64,000 nucleotides of DNA from CAKUFA01 sp963618735 (GCA_963618735.1 CAVEUM010000004.1:1-64000); one strand, 5' to 3'; numbered from the stretch's first letter, positions 42,701 to 50,158 are shown. A program made the numbers and translations. The notes: generated by a model from the letters alone, not told the origin.

Positions 42701-42874
42701 ACGGCGCTTCTGCGCTGCCCGTTCTTCTTCTTCCTTGTTGAAGCGGCTTTCCATCTTCTTCAAGGACTGCATCAGCGTATCAGCGCTCTTGCGCATCTTG
42801 TTTGCCTTGCTCAGTACTTCAGACGCGCTTGCCGCCAGTTCTTTGGTAGCTTCCTTCTTGCTCACTCTCGTCAT
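39800..42874 (-). CDS. infB: Translation initiation factor IF-2
   Basis: A 1024-residue IF-2, which places initiator tRNA on the 30S subunit and hydrolyses GTP. The long N-terminus (to about 380) is low-complexity: a charged helix, Ala/Lys/Pro repeats (APKAEAKP-like), then four tandem copies of a GRPANGQxGAPRPQGPY-like unit and Gly/Arg/Gln-rich sequence. The conserved IF2_N, the GTPase (GHVDHGKTSLLDYIR, DTPGHEAF, NKMD), and the C-terminal beta-barrel and tRNA-binding domains follow. At 1024 residues it is longer than Bacillus IF-2 (about 716). The ATG at 42874 overlaps the ylxQ stop (ATGA). Confidence 0.97.
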   Translation of the reverse strand: MTRVSKKEATKELAASASEVLSKANKMRKSADTLMQSLKKMESRFNKEEEERAAQKRREEQEKVLSSHSKAFTMLDEDEKAAVEAARAEDAAARKAESAPKAAAPKAETKSAPKAETPAKVETAPKAETKPEGKEAPAAQTQKPVQKKADAPKANNNAPKAEAKPNQKAEAPKAEAPKAEAKPVVKEETKAETAPKAEAPKKPAIGQIISRPGDQVVQKPVGLAPNVIRPPMPARPANGQGGAPRPQGPYGRPANGQAGAPRPQGQYGRPANGQQGGAPRPQGPYGRPANGQQAGAPRPQGPYGRPANPQGGQQFGRPANAQGGAPRPQGGFGQRPQGGAARPQGGGFGQNRPQGGMNRGGGMSRSRGPELTPPMEKERVSNYDPNKKNYVRQHDPERVTRNRKQMARDNFNGYDDDVIRGGKRSRIKKPSAQQMMAPIKIENAYMSGDTIVVRDLCDKIGKPSGEIIKKLFMLGNMATINSEIDFDTAQLVCSDFDITLEKKPEQTAEDALVAEDFDDDEENLETRPPVVTIMGHVDHGKTSLLDYIRKSRVTAGEAGGITQHIGAYTVDVDGRSITFLDTPGHEAFTAMRARGTQATDIAVLVVAADDSVMPQTIESINHAKAADVPIIVAINKMDKPAANPEKVKQDLTQYGIVCEDWGGDAITVPVSALTGDGVDELLEMILLQADMLQLRANPNRLGRGVIIEAKLDKARGPLATVLLQNGTLHVGDNIIAGMASGRVRALINDRGERVSEAGPSMPVEIMGFDDVPAAGDELIAVGDDHLSRQVAQERRDKLKASREATMAKMSMENLFSTIEAGKVTTLNMIIKADVQGSVEAVKQAMEKLSNDEVKVRVLHSGAGAITKDDVNLAAAFNAIIIGFNIRPDASARETAEREKVDVRLYTVIYKAIEDMEKAMKGMLEPEYKEVLLGHAEVRNVFKITGAGIIAGCYVQDGKVQRNAQVRLLRDNVVVFEGKLSSLKHLKDDVKEMREGFECGMSLEGHNDIKEGDIVECYVMEEIPR
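41950..42175. repeat. Tandem 51-54-bp coding repeat in infB
   Basis: About four near-identical copies encode Gly-Arg-Pro-Ala-Asn-Gly-Gln-(Gln)-Gly-Ala-Pro-Arg-Pro-Gln-Gly-Pro-Tyr units of 17-18 residues. Bases are also nearly identical, so copy number may vary between strains or be misassembled. Confidence 0.8.
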
Positions 42875-43230
42875 TCGACGCTTGCACCCCCGCAATGAAT
42901 TTCCATATTAATCTGATGAACTTCAGGGGCTTCTTCCCCTGAAAGGGACCGGATTTGATCTGCCAGGCCACCAGGCGCCACAATCATGGCAACGCCGGTT
43001 CTGCCTGTGGCCTCCTGCAGGAGACCCTTCGGCACACGCACCAGCGGAACCCCGTGGTACGCACATGCTGATTCATACTTTTGCCGTGTGCCTTCGGATG
43101 CGGATGCATCCAGCACCACGATGCCTGCCTTCTGTGTGCGGATGGCCTGCAAACAGCCGTCCATACCGAAGGTTGCCTGTCTGGCTCGCACGCACAAGCC
43201 CATTAAACCTCGAAGCTTATTCTCGTCCAC
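42871..43230 (-). CDS. ylxQ: L7Ae/L30e-family RNA-binding protein (YlxQ)
   Basis: A 119-residue YlxQ, of the L7Ae/L30e/Gadd45 fold that binds kink-turn RNA. Family sequence: KLRGLMGLCVRARQATFGMD at the start, KAGIVVLDASASEGTRQKYE with the L7Ae strand-helix, then VPLVRVPKGLLQEATGRTGV. The C-terminal tail is extended and ends in CGGASVE overlapping the infB start. Its exact target is unknown. It lies between ylxR and infB, the usual Firmicutes order. Confidence 0.92.
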   Translation of the reverse strand: MDENKLRGLMGLCVRARQATFGMDGCLQAIRTQKAGIVVLDASASEGTRQKYESACAYHGVPLVRVPKGLLQEATGRTGVAMIVAPGGLADQIRSLSGEEAPEVHQINMEIHCGGASVE

Positions 43231-43235
43231 GCTGC

Positions 43236-43523
43236 TTACTCCTCTTGAGAAGTAGCAGGCAGATGACTCAGCTCCTGCTGCAGCTGCTCAGCCACTTCTT
43301 CTGTGAGCTGCACTTCCAGCTGACGTTCCAGCTGATGCTGCTTAATAGCCCGTTGCAGGCACGCCGCATTGCGGCACACATAGGCACCGCGTCCCGGCTT
43401 CTTCCCCACCGGGTCCATGGAAACGGACCCGTCAGGAGCGCGCACAACGCGAATCAGCTCGCGTTTGGGCTTCATTTCCCGGCATCCCACACACATGCGC
43501 ATGGGAATTTTCTTTGGCTTCAT
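43236..43523 (-). CDS. ylxR: YlxR/RnpM RNA-binding protein (DUF448)
   Basis: A 95-residue YlxR (renamed RnpM in Bacillus because it modulates RNase P). The family core is IPMRMCVGCREMKPKRELIR (about 6-25) with CVGC, then GRGAYVCRNAACLQRAI (about 44-60). The C-terminal 30 residues are Gln/Glu-rich and longer than in Bacillus. It lies 32 bp after nusA and 5 bp before ylxQ. It probably binds structured RNA such as RNase P RNA. Confidence 0.94.
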   Translation of the reverse strand: MKPKKIPMRMCVGCREMKPKRELIRVVRAPDGSVSMDPVGKKPGRGAYVCRNAACLQRAIKQHQLERQLEVQLTEEVAEQLQQELSHLPATSQEE

Positions 43524-43555
43524 CCGGCCGGTTCCCTCCTACCCTTCTGGGGTTA

Positions 43556-44761
43556 TTACAGTGTATCGTCATCCTCGGATGCTGCTTCCGTTGCCTCAGG
43601 CATCTCATAGGATGTAAAGGCATCATCCAGCATCACAGGCGTTTCGGGCATTTCTGCCATGTCGGACATTTCAGCGGCCTGGGACTGGGACTTGATGTCA
43701 ATCTTCCAGCCAGTCAATCGAGCGGCCAGACGGGCATTCTGTCCTTCCTTGCCGATGGCCAGAGACAGCTGATTATCCGGCACCACCACGCGGCAGGACT
43801 TTTCGTTTTCCGCCGTGTAAACGCTGAGCACGTGAGCAGGATTCAGGGCGTTCGCCACAAACTCAGCAGGATCGTTGGACCACTTGATGATGTCGATCTT
43901 TTCGCCCTTCAGTTCGGCCACCACACGATCCACACGACCGCCGCGCTGACCAACGCATGCGCCTACGGGATCAATCATGATGTCAGAAGAGGAAACAGCC
44001 ATCTTCGTACGGCTGCCTGCCTCACGGGCGATGGACTTGATGGTCACCACGCCGGCAGCGATTTCAGGCACTTCCATCTCAAACAGGCGCTTGACCAGGT
44101 TGGGATGGGTGCGGCTCACGCGAACCTGAGGTGCATGGGCAGGAGTTGCGCTGCTGCGATTCACCTGCAGGACGTAAACCTTGATATGGTCATCATCATG
44201 CAGCTCTTCGCCGGGGATGCAGTCATCCTTTTCCAGAATGCCCTCGGTGCGGCCCAGCTCCACGTAGATCTTTTCCTGCTCTACGCGCTGCACAACAGCA
44301 GTCAGGATTTCATTTTCCTTCTCGATGTACTCATCGTAGATCTTACCGCGTTCTGCCTCGCGAATGCGCTGCATAATGACCTGCTTGGCCGTCTGTGCAG
44401 CCACGCGGAGGAAGCCGTTAGGGGTCACATCCACTTCAGCGATGTCGCCCATCTGGTAGCCGTTGTTCAGCTTCTGGGCGTCCTCCAGGCTAATCTGGTT
44501 GCCATCGTCCTCCACCTCGGGGACAATCAGCTTGCGAGCGTACACATGTGCCACGCCATCGTTGCGGTTCACCACCACAGCCAGATTGGCAGGCACAGGT
44601 TCGCCCTTGGTGAGGTTCTTGCGATAAGCGGCCTTCAGTGCTTCTTCAATAGCGCCGAAAAGCAGCTCCTCACTGATATCCTTCTCCTTGGCCAGGGCCT
44701 TGATAGCCTCGATAATTTCAGACTTCTGAGGCTTGTCATTCTTTACGGTAGCCTTCTTCAT
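43556..44761 (-). CDS. nusA: Transcription termination/antitermination factor NusA
   Basis: A 401-residue NusA. The N-terminal RNA-polymerase-binding domain (to about 125) is followed by S1 (about 130-200), KH1 and KH2 domains (EIAAGVVTIKSIAREAGSRT; DPVGACVGQRGGRVDRVVAE; KEGQNARLAARLTGW) and an acidic Met/Glu/Asp tail. NusA slows polymerase at hairpins and aids intrinsic termination. The ATG at 44761 follows AGGAGGATA; an upstream in-frame start has no site. Since NusA acts on leader hairpins, the long leader in front of rimP could serve its own control. Confidence 0.96.
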   Translation of the reverse strand: MKKATVKNDKPQKSEIIEAIKALAKEKDISEELLFGAIEEALKAAYRKNLTKGEPVPANLAVVVNRNDGVAHVYARKLIVPEVEDDGNQISLEDAQKLNNGYQMGDIAEVDVTPNGFLRVAAQTAKQVIMQRIREAERGKIYDEYIEKENEILTAVVQRVEQEKIYVELGRTEGILEKDDCIPGEELHDDDHIKVYVLQVNRSSATPAHAPQVRVSRTHPNLVKRLFEMEVPEIAAGVVTIKSIAREAGSRTKMAVSSSDIMIDPVGACVGQRGGRVDRVVAELKGEKIDIIKWSNDPAEFVANALNPAHVLSVYTAENEKSCRVVVPDNQLSLAIGKEGQNARLAARLTGWKIDIKSQSQAAEMSDMAEMPETPVMLDDAFTSYEMPEATEAASEDDDTL

Positions 44762-44788
44762 GTTATATCCTCCTGACCTGTTCTTCAC

Positions 44789-45268
44789 TTATTCAGAGAG
44801 ATCAACGCTTTCCACGCCTTCCATGTCCACCACAGGTTTTACCAGTGCGGCGGCCTTGCGCGGAATACGCTTTTCTCCTGCAGGGGTGTCCAGCACGATT
44901 TCGCCGTTTTCCAGCCCTGCCAGAATCCCCGTTACAATCTTCTGACCATCCATGGCCTTGAAAAGCTTTACTTCAATTTCGCTGCCCAGAGCGCGCTCAA
45001 AGTCACGATCCTTCTTCAGCGGACGATCCACGCCCGGAGAAGACACCTCCAGGAAATCATAATCGTAGCTTTCCAGCAGAGGCTGAATGGCGCGATGATA
45101 ATTCTCACAGTCGTCCAGGCTGATGCCTTCCGGCTTATCGATGTAGATGCGCAGATACTTGCCCGCGCCTTCCTTATCAAGGCACACATCCACCAGCTCA
45201 AAGCCCAGCTGTTCAGCCAGTCGTTTGCACTTAGGTTCCACCACCGCAGTCAATTCTGCCTTGGCCAT
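44789..45268 (-). CDS. rimP: Ribosome maturation factor RimP
   Basis: A 159-residue RimP, needed for 30S subunit maturation. Clear family blocks are AEQLGFELVDVCLDKEGAGK (about 18-37), LRIYIDKPEGISLDDCENYH (about 39-58), and YDFLEVSSPGVDRPLKKDRD (about 70-89), then the SH3-like C-terminal domain. First gene of the rimP-ribF operon. The ATG follows AAATGAGGTGAAG. The promoter lies about 255 bp upstream, leaving a long structured leader. Confidence 0.95.
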   Translation of the reverse strand: MAKAELTAVVEPKCKRLAEQLGFELVDVCLDKEGAGKYLRIYIDKPEGISLDDCENYHRAIQPLLESYDYDFLEVSSPGVDRPLKKDRDFERALGSEIEVKLFKAMDGQKIVTGILAGLENGEIVLDTPAGEKRIPRKAAALVKPVVDMEGVESVDLSE

Positions 45269-45520
45269 GTTTGTTCTTCACCTCATTTATTTTCCTGAAT
45301 TTTCCTCTTAACAACAGAAAAGAGGGACATAGCCTGCCTCTCAGACTGTCAACAGGGGCACGTGACCCCCATCGTCGAGCCATAAAGTGCTCGAAAGTCC
45401 TCGCTGCAGTGTCCGCTCTTTTACGTTGAACCCTTCTTTCATGGCAGGAGCGACCGAAGCCGCACGTGCCGTATCATCCCATCCTTTATGTGAAGGACAG
45501 GCAGGAAAACTCACACACAT
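45269..45520 (-). promoter_or_regulatory. Structured 5' leader of the rimP-nusA-infB operon
   Basis: Between the promoter and rimP lie about 250 nt without a convincing gene. Several short stems are visible on the minus strand: TCGAGC/GCTCGA around 45370-45392, GGGG/CCCC near 45354-45371, and a terminator-like hairpin AGAGG/CCTCT (45321-45341) followed by TTTC. It fits no riboswitch class I can name. A structured leader controlling the operon is inference. Confidence 0.5.
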
Positions 45521-45523
45521 GGC

Positions 45524-45552
45524 AGTATACCACAGCTTTTCGCGGAATACAA
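45524..45552 (-). promoter_or_regulatory. Promoter for the rimP operon
   Basis: TTGTAT (minus strand, 45547-45552), 17-bp spacer, TATACT (45524-45529) preceded by TGG (extended -10). Confidence 0.65.
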
Positions 45553-45577
45553 GCATTTCCCCACATTTTTCTTTTTC

Positions 45578-45606
45578 TTGCCGATCACGTTCTCCCGTGG
45601 TACAAT
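45578..45606 (+). promoter_or_regulatory. Promoter for the radical SAM gene
   Basis: TTGCCG (45578-45583), 17-bp spacer, TACAAT (45601-45606) with TGG before it; divergent from the rimP promoter. Confidence 0.7.
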
Positions 45607-45645
45607 AGTTTCTATTCAAACAGTTCAGAAAGGTCGATTGCTTTG

Positions 45646-46527
45646 ATGGATGCCTGTACTCTTTGCCCCAGGCAGTGCCATGCCTCACGCTCCGCTGAGG
45701 AGGGTCATGGCTTTTGCCGTCTTCCTGAAACAATGCTCATCGCGCGTATTGCGCCGCATCTGTGGGAAGAACCACCCATCAGCGGCAAGCGCGGCACGGG
45801 AGCGATTTTCTTCAGCGGCTGCACGCTCCGCTGTGTGTATTGCCAGAATGCGGACATCAGTCATCGCAACGCAGGTCGTCCCTTCACGCCTGAGGCACTG
45901 GCAGATTCCATGCGCCGCCTTGTGGATATGGGCATGGAGACCATCAGCTTCATCACTGCCACGCCCTATATTCCACAAATTCTCCACGCGCTGGAGATTT
46001 ATCGTCCCCCTGTGCCGCTGGTTTGGAACACATCAGGTTACGAAACCGTAGAATCCCTGCAGATGCTGGACGGTGTCATGGATGTCTATCTGCCCGACCT
46101 GAAGCATTATTCCGCGCAAATGGGCAAGCTGTGTGCCCAGGCAGCAGACTACTTTTCCGTCACCAGCCTTGCCATTGCGGAAATGGTGCGGCAGACAGGC
46201 TTGCCAACGTATGATGAAAACGGCATCATGCAGCGCGGGACGCTGATTCGTCACCTGATTCTCCCCGGATGCACCACCGAGAGCTGTTCTCTGCTGGACT
46301 GGGTGCACGATGCCCTTCCTGCAGGCGTTCCCGTGAGCCTGATGCGGCAGTATATCCCCTGCAACAATGTGACCATTCCGGGGCTCACCCGTCCCATCAC
46401 CAACCGCGAGTATCACCGTGTTCGTGACCATATGCTATCTCTGGGGCTTCCCGGCTATTTGCAGGAGCCTGAGTCCGCCTCAACGGATTTTGTTCCCGTC
46501 TTCTGCCAGGATGAAAGCTTTGTGTGA
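45646..46527 (+). CDS. PflX-type radical SAM protein
   Basis: A 293-residue radical SAM enzyme. It begins with a cysteine motif CTLCPRQC (4-11) and HGFCRL, then EEPPISGKRGTGAIFFSG and the iron-sulfur motif CTLRCVYC (C-x3-C-x2-C) near 59-66, followed by QNADISH. This is the COG1313/PflX family, related to pyruvate formate-lyase activators but of unproven substrate. No glycyl-radical enzyme is encoded beside it. The extra N-terminal cysteines suggest a second cluster. The ATG at 45646 follows AGAAAGG with a long 12-nt gap; a preceding TTG is an alternative. Single-gene unit. Confidence 0.9.
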   Translation: MDACTLCPRQCHASRSAEEGHGFCRLPETMLIARIAPHLWEEPPISGKRGTGAIFFSGCTLRCVYCQNADISHRNAGRPFTPEALADSMRRLVDMGMETISFITATPYIPQILHALEIYRPPVPLVWNTSGYETVESLQMLDGVMDVYLPDLKHYSAQMGKLCAQAADYFSVTSLAIAEMVRQTGLPTYDENGIMQRGTLIRHLILPGCTTESCSLLDWVHDALPAGVPVSLMRQYIPCNNVTIPGLTRPITNREYHRVRDHMLSLGLPGYLQEPESASTDFVPVFCQDESFV

Positions 46528-46541
46528 ACATTGCCATCAAT

Positions 46542-46576
46542 AAAACGGACGAGCCGTCACAAGCCCGTCCGTTTTT
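46542..46576. terminator. Bidirectional terminator after the radical SAM and 46582 genes
   Basis: AAAACGGACG (46542-46551) and CGTCCGTTTT (46566-46575), perfect. Confidence 0.85.
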
Positions 46577-46581
46577 GCTAT

Positions 46582-47409
46582 TTACTGATCCGTGCCAAAG
46601 AGCGCTTCGTAGGTGGGATCATTGTCGAATTCCCGTTCAGGTGCCGTGCCGCCCAGCTCCTCAATGGCGTTGCGAATCTCAATAAAATCGAGATACATCA
46701 CATCGTCGTCCTTGGCTGCGGCCATCAAGTCAGGCAATGCGCGGTCATCTCCCAGCTTCGCCAGATAGCTGGAAAACAGAGCACGGCGCTTGGGATTTTC
46801 CTTGAACAGCTTCAATGCCAGCTGAAACACCTGCTCATTGCCGGGATAATTGGCCAGTACATCCAGCAGAGCTTCCTGTCCTGCGGCGTTAGCCTTGGGC
46901 AGTGCTTCCAGCATGGGCTGAACAGCAGAACGTCCCATTTCGCTCAAGGACTCCAGCGCGTTATCGCACAATTCGTCCCGATCCTTGCGGTTCATCTGCC
47001 AGGCGATGTAGAGCATCTTCGGCTGATCCGATCCCATTTCCCGAAGGAGACCCACAGCGATCATCTTGGCTTCTTCAGAGGTCAAATCGTCCTTCAGCAG
47101 GGCAACCAGACGCTTTTCGCAGGGCTTGCCAACCGCCTGAATCTGCTCCAGCAGAAGATCCGGCACAGCAATGCCCTTATCGCAGTATTCGTTCATCCAG
47201 TCCACCAGATCCTTCGCATCCTCGAACTGGGTGAAATACGCACCGGGCGTCACGCCCTGCAGCCAGCTGGCAGGCGTATTCAGGAAGGTCATGTACACAT
47301 TGGGCATGTCCTCTTCCATCTCATCGTAGTTGCGATAATCCTTCGTGTGCTCCTTCATCCACTGAGCCGTATAATCCGCAAAATGCGCGTCAAAATCGAT
47401 GCACTTCAT
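46582..47409 (-). CDS. Helical-repeat (HEAT-like) hypothetical protein
   Basis: A 275-residue acidic, all-helical protein. The N-terminal third (MKCIDFDAHFADYTAQWMKE, YDEMEEDMPNVYMTFLNTPA) is not recognised. From about 110 there are successive helix pairs with HEAT-like spacing: SEEAKMIAVGLLREMG, LCDNALESLSEMGRSAVQPM, GQEALLDVLANYPGNEQVFQ, and LGDDRALPDLMAAAKDDDVM. Such repeats bind proteins. It ends the yesL-methyltransferase-hslO operon, 15 bp after hslO, with ribosome-binding site TAGGAGG. Partner unknown. Confidence 0.7.
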   Translation of the reverse strand: MKCIDFDAHFADYTAQWMKEHTKDYRNYDEMEEDMPNVYMTFLNTPASWLQGVTPGAYFTQFEDAKDLVDWMNEYCDKGIAVPDLLLEQIQAVGKPCEKRLVALLKDDLTSEEAKMIAVGLLREMGSDQPKMLYIAWQMNRKDRDELCDNALESLSEMGRSAVQPMLEALPKANAAGQEALLDVLANYPGNEQVFQLALKLFKENPKRRALFSSYLAKLGDDRALPDLMAAAKDDDVMYLDFIEIRNAIEELGGTAPEREFDNDPTYEALFGTDQ

Positions 47410-47424
47410 CGTTTCATCCTCCTA

Positions 47425-48318
47425 TTAAGGGCGGGTTGCCTTTTCCAGCAGCTGCTTCAAATCCTCGGTGGTAAAGCGGTACTGACCATGGCAGAAATGG
47501 CAGGTCAGTTCGGCGCCCTCATCCTCATCAATGAGTGTCTGCAATTCCTTGCCGCCCAGAGAAATCAGTGCCTTCTCCATCTTTTCCCGACCGCATGCGC
47601 AATGCCAGCGCACAGGCTGTTCTTCCAGCAACACAGGTTCCAGGCCGCGGAACCAGTCTTCCGTCAGCTGCTCCATGCCGGCCATGGTCATTTCACGGGA
47701 AATATCCGCGAACATGGGACTGCGGAGCTCCAGGGCGCTCAGGGTTTCCTCAGAGCATCCGGGCAGAGGCTGAATCAGCAGTCCGCCAGCCTTCAGCACC
47801 TTGGTGCCGCTGACCAGTACGCCCAGTGCCACCAGGCTCGGCTGCTGTTCACTGGTGGTAAAGTAATTGGCAAAATCAATGCCCAATTCGCCGCTCACCA
47901 GCTGGCACTGGCCAATGTAGGGTTCCCGCATGCCCAGATCCTTCACCACGCTCATGCGTCCATGATGACCGACTGCGCCGCCCACGTCCAGCTTGCCGTC
48001 CGCACGCAGCGGAAGCTCCACCTGAGGATCATCTGCGCAGGCCTTCACATTGCCATGGTTGGCCACAGCCACCAGCGTGCCCATAGGGCCATCGCCCTTG
48101 ATGGTCACGGTAACGGATTCATCCGCGCCCTTCATCATCACGCCCAGCATGGCGGTGCCCGTCATCAATCGTCCCAAAGCTGCAGTGCACACGGGGGTGG
48201 CATTGTGAATATCCGCCGCATGCTGCACCATATCCGTTGTTTCCAGGAAAAGCACCCGTGCCTGACCATCCATCAGGGTCATGTGCAGTACGCGGTCTCC
48301 TGTAAGTTTTGTCTTCAT
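47425..48318 (-). CDS. hslO: Redox-regulated chaperone Hsp33
   Basis: A 297-residue Hsp33, a holdase switched on when oxidants remove zinc from its four C-terminal cysteines. These are present as CxC (WHCACGREK, about 236-244) and CxxC (LTCHFCHG, about 269-276). N-terminal family sequence includes TPVCTAALGRLMTGTAMLG and the strand KGDGPMGTLVAVANHGNVKA. The gene is 2 bp downstream of a methyltransferase gene. Presence of Hsp33 shows that this anaerobe-like organism meets oxidative or bleach stress. Confidence 0.96.
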   Translation of the reverse strand: MKTKLTGDRVLHMTLMDGQARVLFLETTDMVQHAADIHNATPVCTAALGRLMTGTAMLGVMMKGADESVTVTIKGDGPMGTLVAVANHGNVKACADDPQVELPLRADGKLDVGGAVGHHGRMSVVKDLGMREPYIGQCQLVSGELGIDFANYFTTSEQQPSLVALGVLVSGTKVLKAGGLLIQPLPGCSEETLSALELRSPMFADISREMTMAGMEQLTEDWFRGLEPVLLEEQPVRWHCACGREKMEKALISLGGKELQTLIDEDEGAELTCHFCHGQYRFTTEDLKQLLEKATRP

Positions 48319-48320
48319 CT

Positions 48321-49097
48321 TTATTGCCTGCCTTCCTGTGCCATTCCTTCAGGATCCAGTCGGCGCATAGCTGCAAAGTGCCAGCGCTGCTCGTTTTCTC
48401 TGGGCTGCTCCATGCGGCGGTTGCCGAAAACCATGGTGCGGTCAAAGCCCGCCTGCTGCATCAGTTCCATCAGGTGCTTCGCCTCATGGGCATGCTGTTT
48501 CTGTTCCTCGTCAATGCGCTTGTAGAGGCCGTCCTCCTGCTTCACAAAGATGCACAGGTGCATATCTACCTGCTGATTCTTCTCCGAATAGGAATTTTGC
48601 CACAGGTAGGTGATATTTTCCGTGTCATCGCAGATAATCTGATTGCCCAGCGCATTTTTGAGCTTGTAAGGCGTTGATACATCAAAGAACAAACCGCCGC
48701 CGGGACGAAGGGCATTGTACGCCGCTCGGAAGAACTCCAACAGATCCTCATCCGTGTGCAGGTAATTCACACCATCGCAGGTGGCCAGCACCGCATCCAT
48801 GGGGCGATGCAGGTGCAGTTTCCGCATGTCCTGCCGCACGAAAGGAATGGCAGCCCCTGCCTCGCGTGCCTTCTGTGCCGCGCGCCAGAGCATATCCTGG
48901 CTCATATCCACACCAGTTACGTGGAAGCCCCGCTTCTGCAGAGGAATGGTCAAGCTGCCCGTGCCGCAGGCGCACTCGCAAATTTTCCCCGAGCGAATCC
49001 CGAAAGCAGCCATCATCCTTACGTAAAAGTCGGCCCATTCGTCATACTTAACGTCAGCCATCAGTTCATCGTAGACTTCCGCAAATCCAGTGTACAT
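48321..49097 (-). CDS. Class I SAM-dependent methyltransferase
   Basis: A 258-residue Rossmann-fold methyltransferase. Motif I is ECACGTGSLTIPL (about 40-52), the ribose-binding acid is in VTGVDMSQDML, and post-I blocks FVRQDMRKLHLHRPMDAVLA and ALRPGGGLFFDVSTPYKL are clear. The start MYTGFAEVYDELM is typical of Firmicutes proteins of this group (YqeM-like). The substrate is unknown. It sits between yesL-like and hslO genes in one operon (36 bp and 2 bp gaps). Confidence 0.88.
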   Translation of the reverse strand: MYTGFAEVYDELMADVKYDEWADFYVRMMAAFGIRSGKICECACGTGSLTIPLQKRGFHVTGVDMSQDMLWRAAQKAREAGAAIPFVRQDMRKLHLHRPMDAVLATCDGVNYLHTDEDLLEFFRAAYNALRPGGGLFFDVSTPYKLKNALGNQIICDDTENITYLWQNSYSEKNQQVDMHLCIFVKQEDGLYKRIDEEQKQHAHEAKHLMELMQQAGFDRTMVFGNRRMEQPRENEQRWHFAAMRRLDPEGMAQEGRQ

Positions 49098-49133
49098 ACG
49101 GTTCTCCCTATCAACACATTATTCTCTGAAGGT

Positions 49134-50105
49134 TTATTCCTGTTTTTCCTGGGATTGATCCTGATCTTCCTCTTCTTCGTCATCATCATCATCGTCATCG
49201 GTGCCGGTGTAAAGACCGCGGTTGATCTGCACGCCCTCGATGCGGCTGTTGATGTAGCGATCGAACACGCCATTGGTGTAACTGGCGGTGATAAAGCGGC
49301 TCAGGCCGAAGCCCAGCACTGCGTAATACAGGAACAATCCCATAATCGCATAAACAGGCTGATTTACGAAGAACGCCACTGCAAAGGCAATAAGCGCCGG
49401 CACGCAATGCAGCAGGCGCACGCCAATGCTCTGAGGCAGACGTGCAATGGACAGCAGCAGCGCGTTCCGCATCAGTTCACGGAAGCGGAGCTTATAGGTC
49501 ACCATCAGGGGATACATGTACGTTACCGCCAGTGCCCAAATAATGGCCACCATCATCACCAGCACCTGCGGAATTACCATAAAGGTGGACTGCTGTGCCA
49601 TTTGGCCGTAGAAGTTCCAGCAAACGTAGGCAAGGAAAGGCACAAGGCTCGTAATGAGCGAAACTGCAAGGCCCTGCTTCCAGTTGTCCTTCACTGCATC
49701 CTTGAAGTCAGCCCAGATAAAAGCGTGCTCGTCACGTGCCCAGTTCCGCGTCACATAGGCAATGCCTGCGGTAAAGGGGCCGGTGATGGCAATGCAGGGA
49801 ATCATCAGGGTCAGCGTCGTAAGGCCTATGCTGCTAAGCATTGTGCGCAGGTTTTCAATGACCTCTGCTGTCAGTTCCTCTTCCACCGTCAGCTGCGTCA
49901 GCATGCTCAAGAGTCCCATCACCAGCACCACCATGGCAGGCAGCCAGCAGATCATGTACATCAGGTTCAGACGCATCAGGGCTGAAAAGCGGATGCGCAG
50001 CATTTCCCAAAACAGCTGCCAGCGATTCTTCGGCAGATCCTGTTCACGGAAATCGCCTTTTCCGCTCTTTCCGTAGTAGAAGTTGTTCATGAGCTTATTG
50101 AACAA
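49134..50105 (-). CDS. YesL-like (DUF624) membrane protein with acidic tail
   Basis: A 323-residue protein with about six helices and the DUF624 start MFNKLMNNFYYGKSGKGDF, then TGPFTAGIAYVTRNWARDEH and RYINSRIEGVQINRG. DUF624 proteins often accompany ABC sugar genes; none is here. The C-terminus is a striking acidic low-complexity tail (seven Asp then Glu run, near 297-310). There is no well-placed ATG: a TTG at 50105 sits 8 nt after GGAGG and gives the family N-terminus, while an earlier TTG (50111) is too close. First gene of the four-gene operon; extended -10 promoter at 50150. Confidence 0.8.
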   Translation of the reverse strand: MFNKLMNNFYYGKSGKGDFREQDLPKNRWQLFWEMLRIRFSALMRLNLMYMICWLPAMVVLVMGLLSMLTQLTVEEELTAEVIENLRTMLSSIGLTTLTLMIPCIAITGPFTAGIAYVTRNWARDEHAFIWADFKDAVKDNWKQGLAVSLITSLVPFLAYVCWNFYGQMAQQSTFMVIPQVLVMMVAIIWALAVTYMYPLMVTYKLRFRELMRNALLLSIARLPQSIGVRLLHCVPALIAFAVAFFVNQPVYAIMGLFLYYAVLGFGLSRFITASYTNGVFDRYINSRIEGVQINRGLYTGTDDDDDDDEEEEDQDQSQEKQE

Positions 50106-50149
50106 CGGCAAACCCTCCTCATCATCGTAGTACGAGCATTTTGTTTGAC

Positions 50150-50158
50150 ATTATAACA
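50150..50158 (-). promoter_or_regulatory. Extended -10 promoter for the yesL-hslO operon
   Basis: TGT followed by TATAAT on the minus strand (TATAAT at 50150-50155), about 45 bp upstream of the start; -35 not convincing. Confidence 0.5.

Noticed and set aside
39701..42898. Long plus-strand open frame (over 1000 codons) opposite infB
   Set aside because: It is the mirror of a high-GC-third-position gene, has no ribosome-binding site or family similarity, and is His/Leu/Arg-rich as antisense frames are. The minus strand encodes intact IF-2.
45341..45733. Minus-strand frame of 130 codons in the rimP leader
   Set aside because: It crosses the divergent promoters and the start of the radical SAM gene, lacks a ribosome-binding site and has no recognisable sequence; treated as leader RNA.
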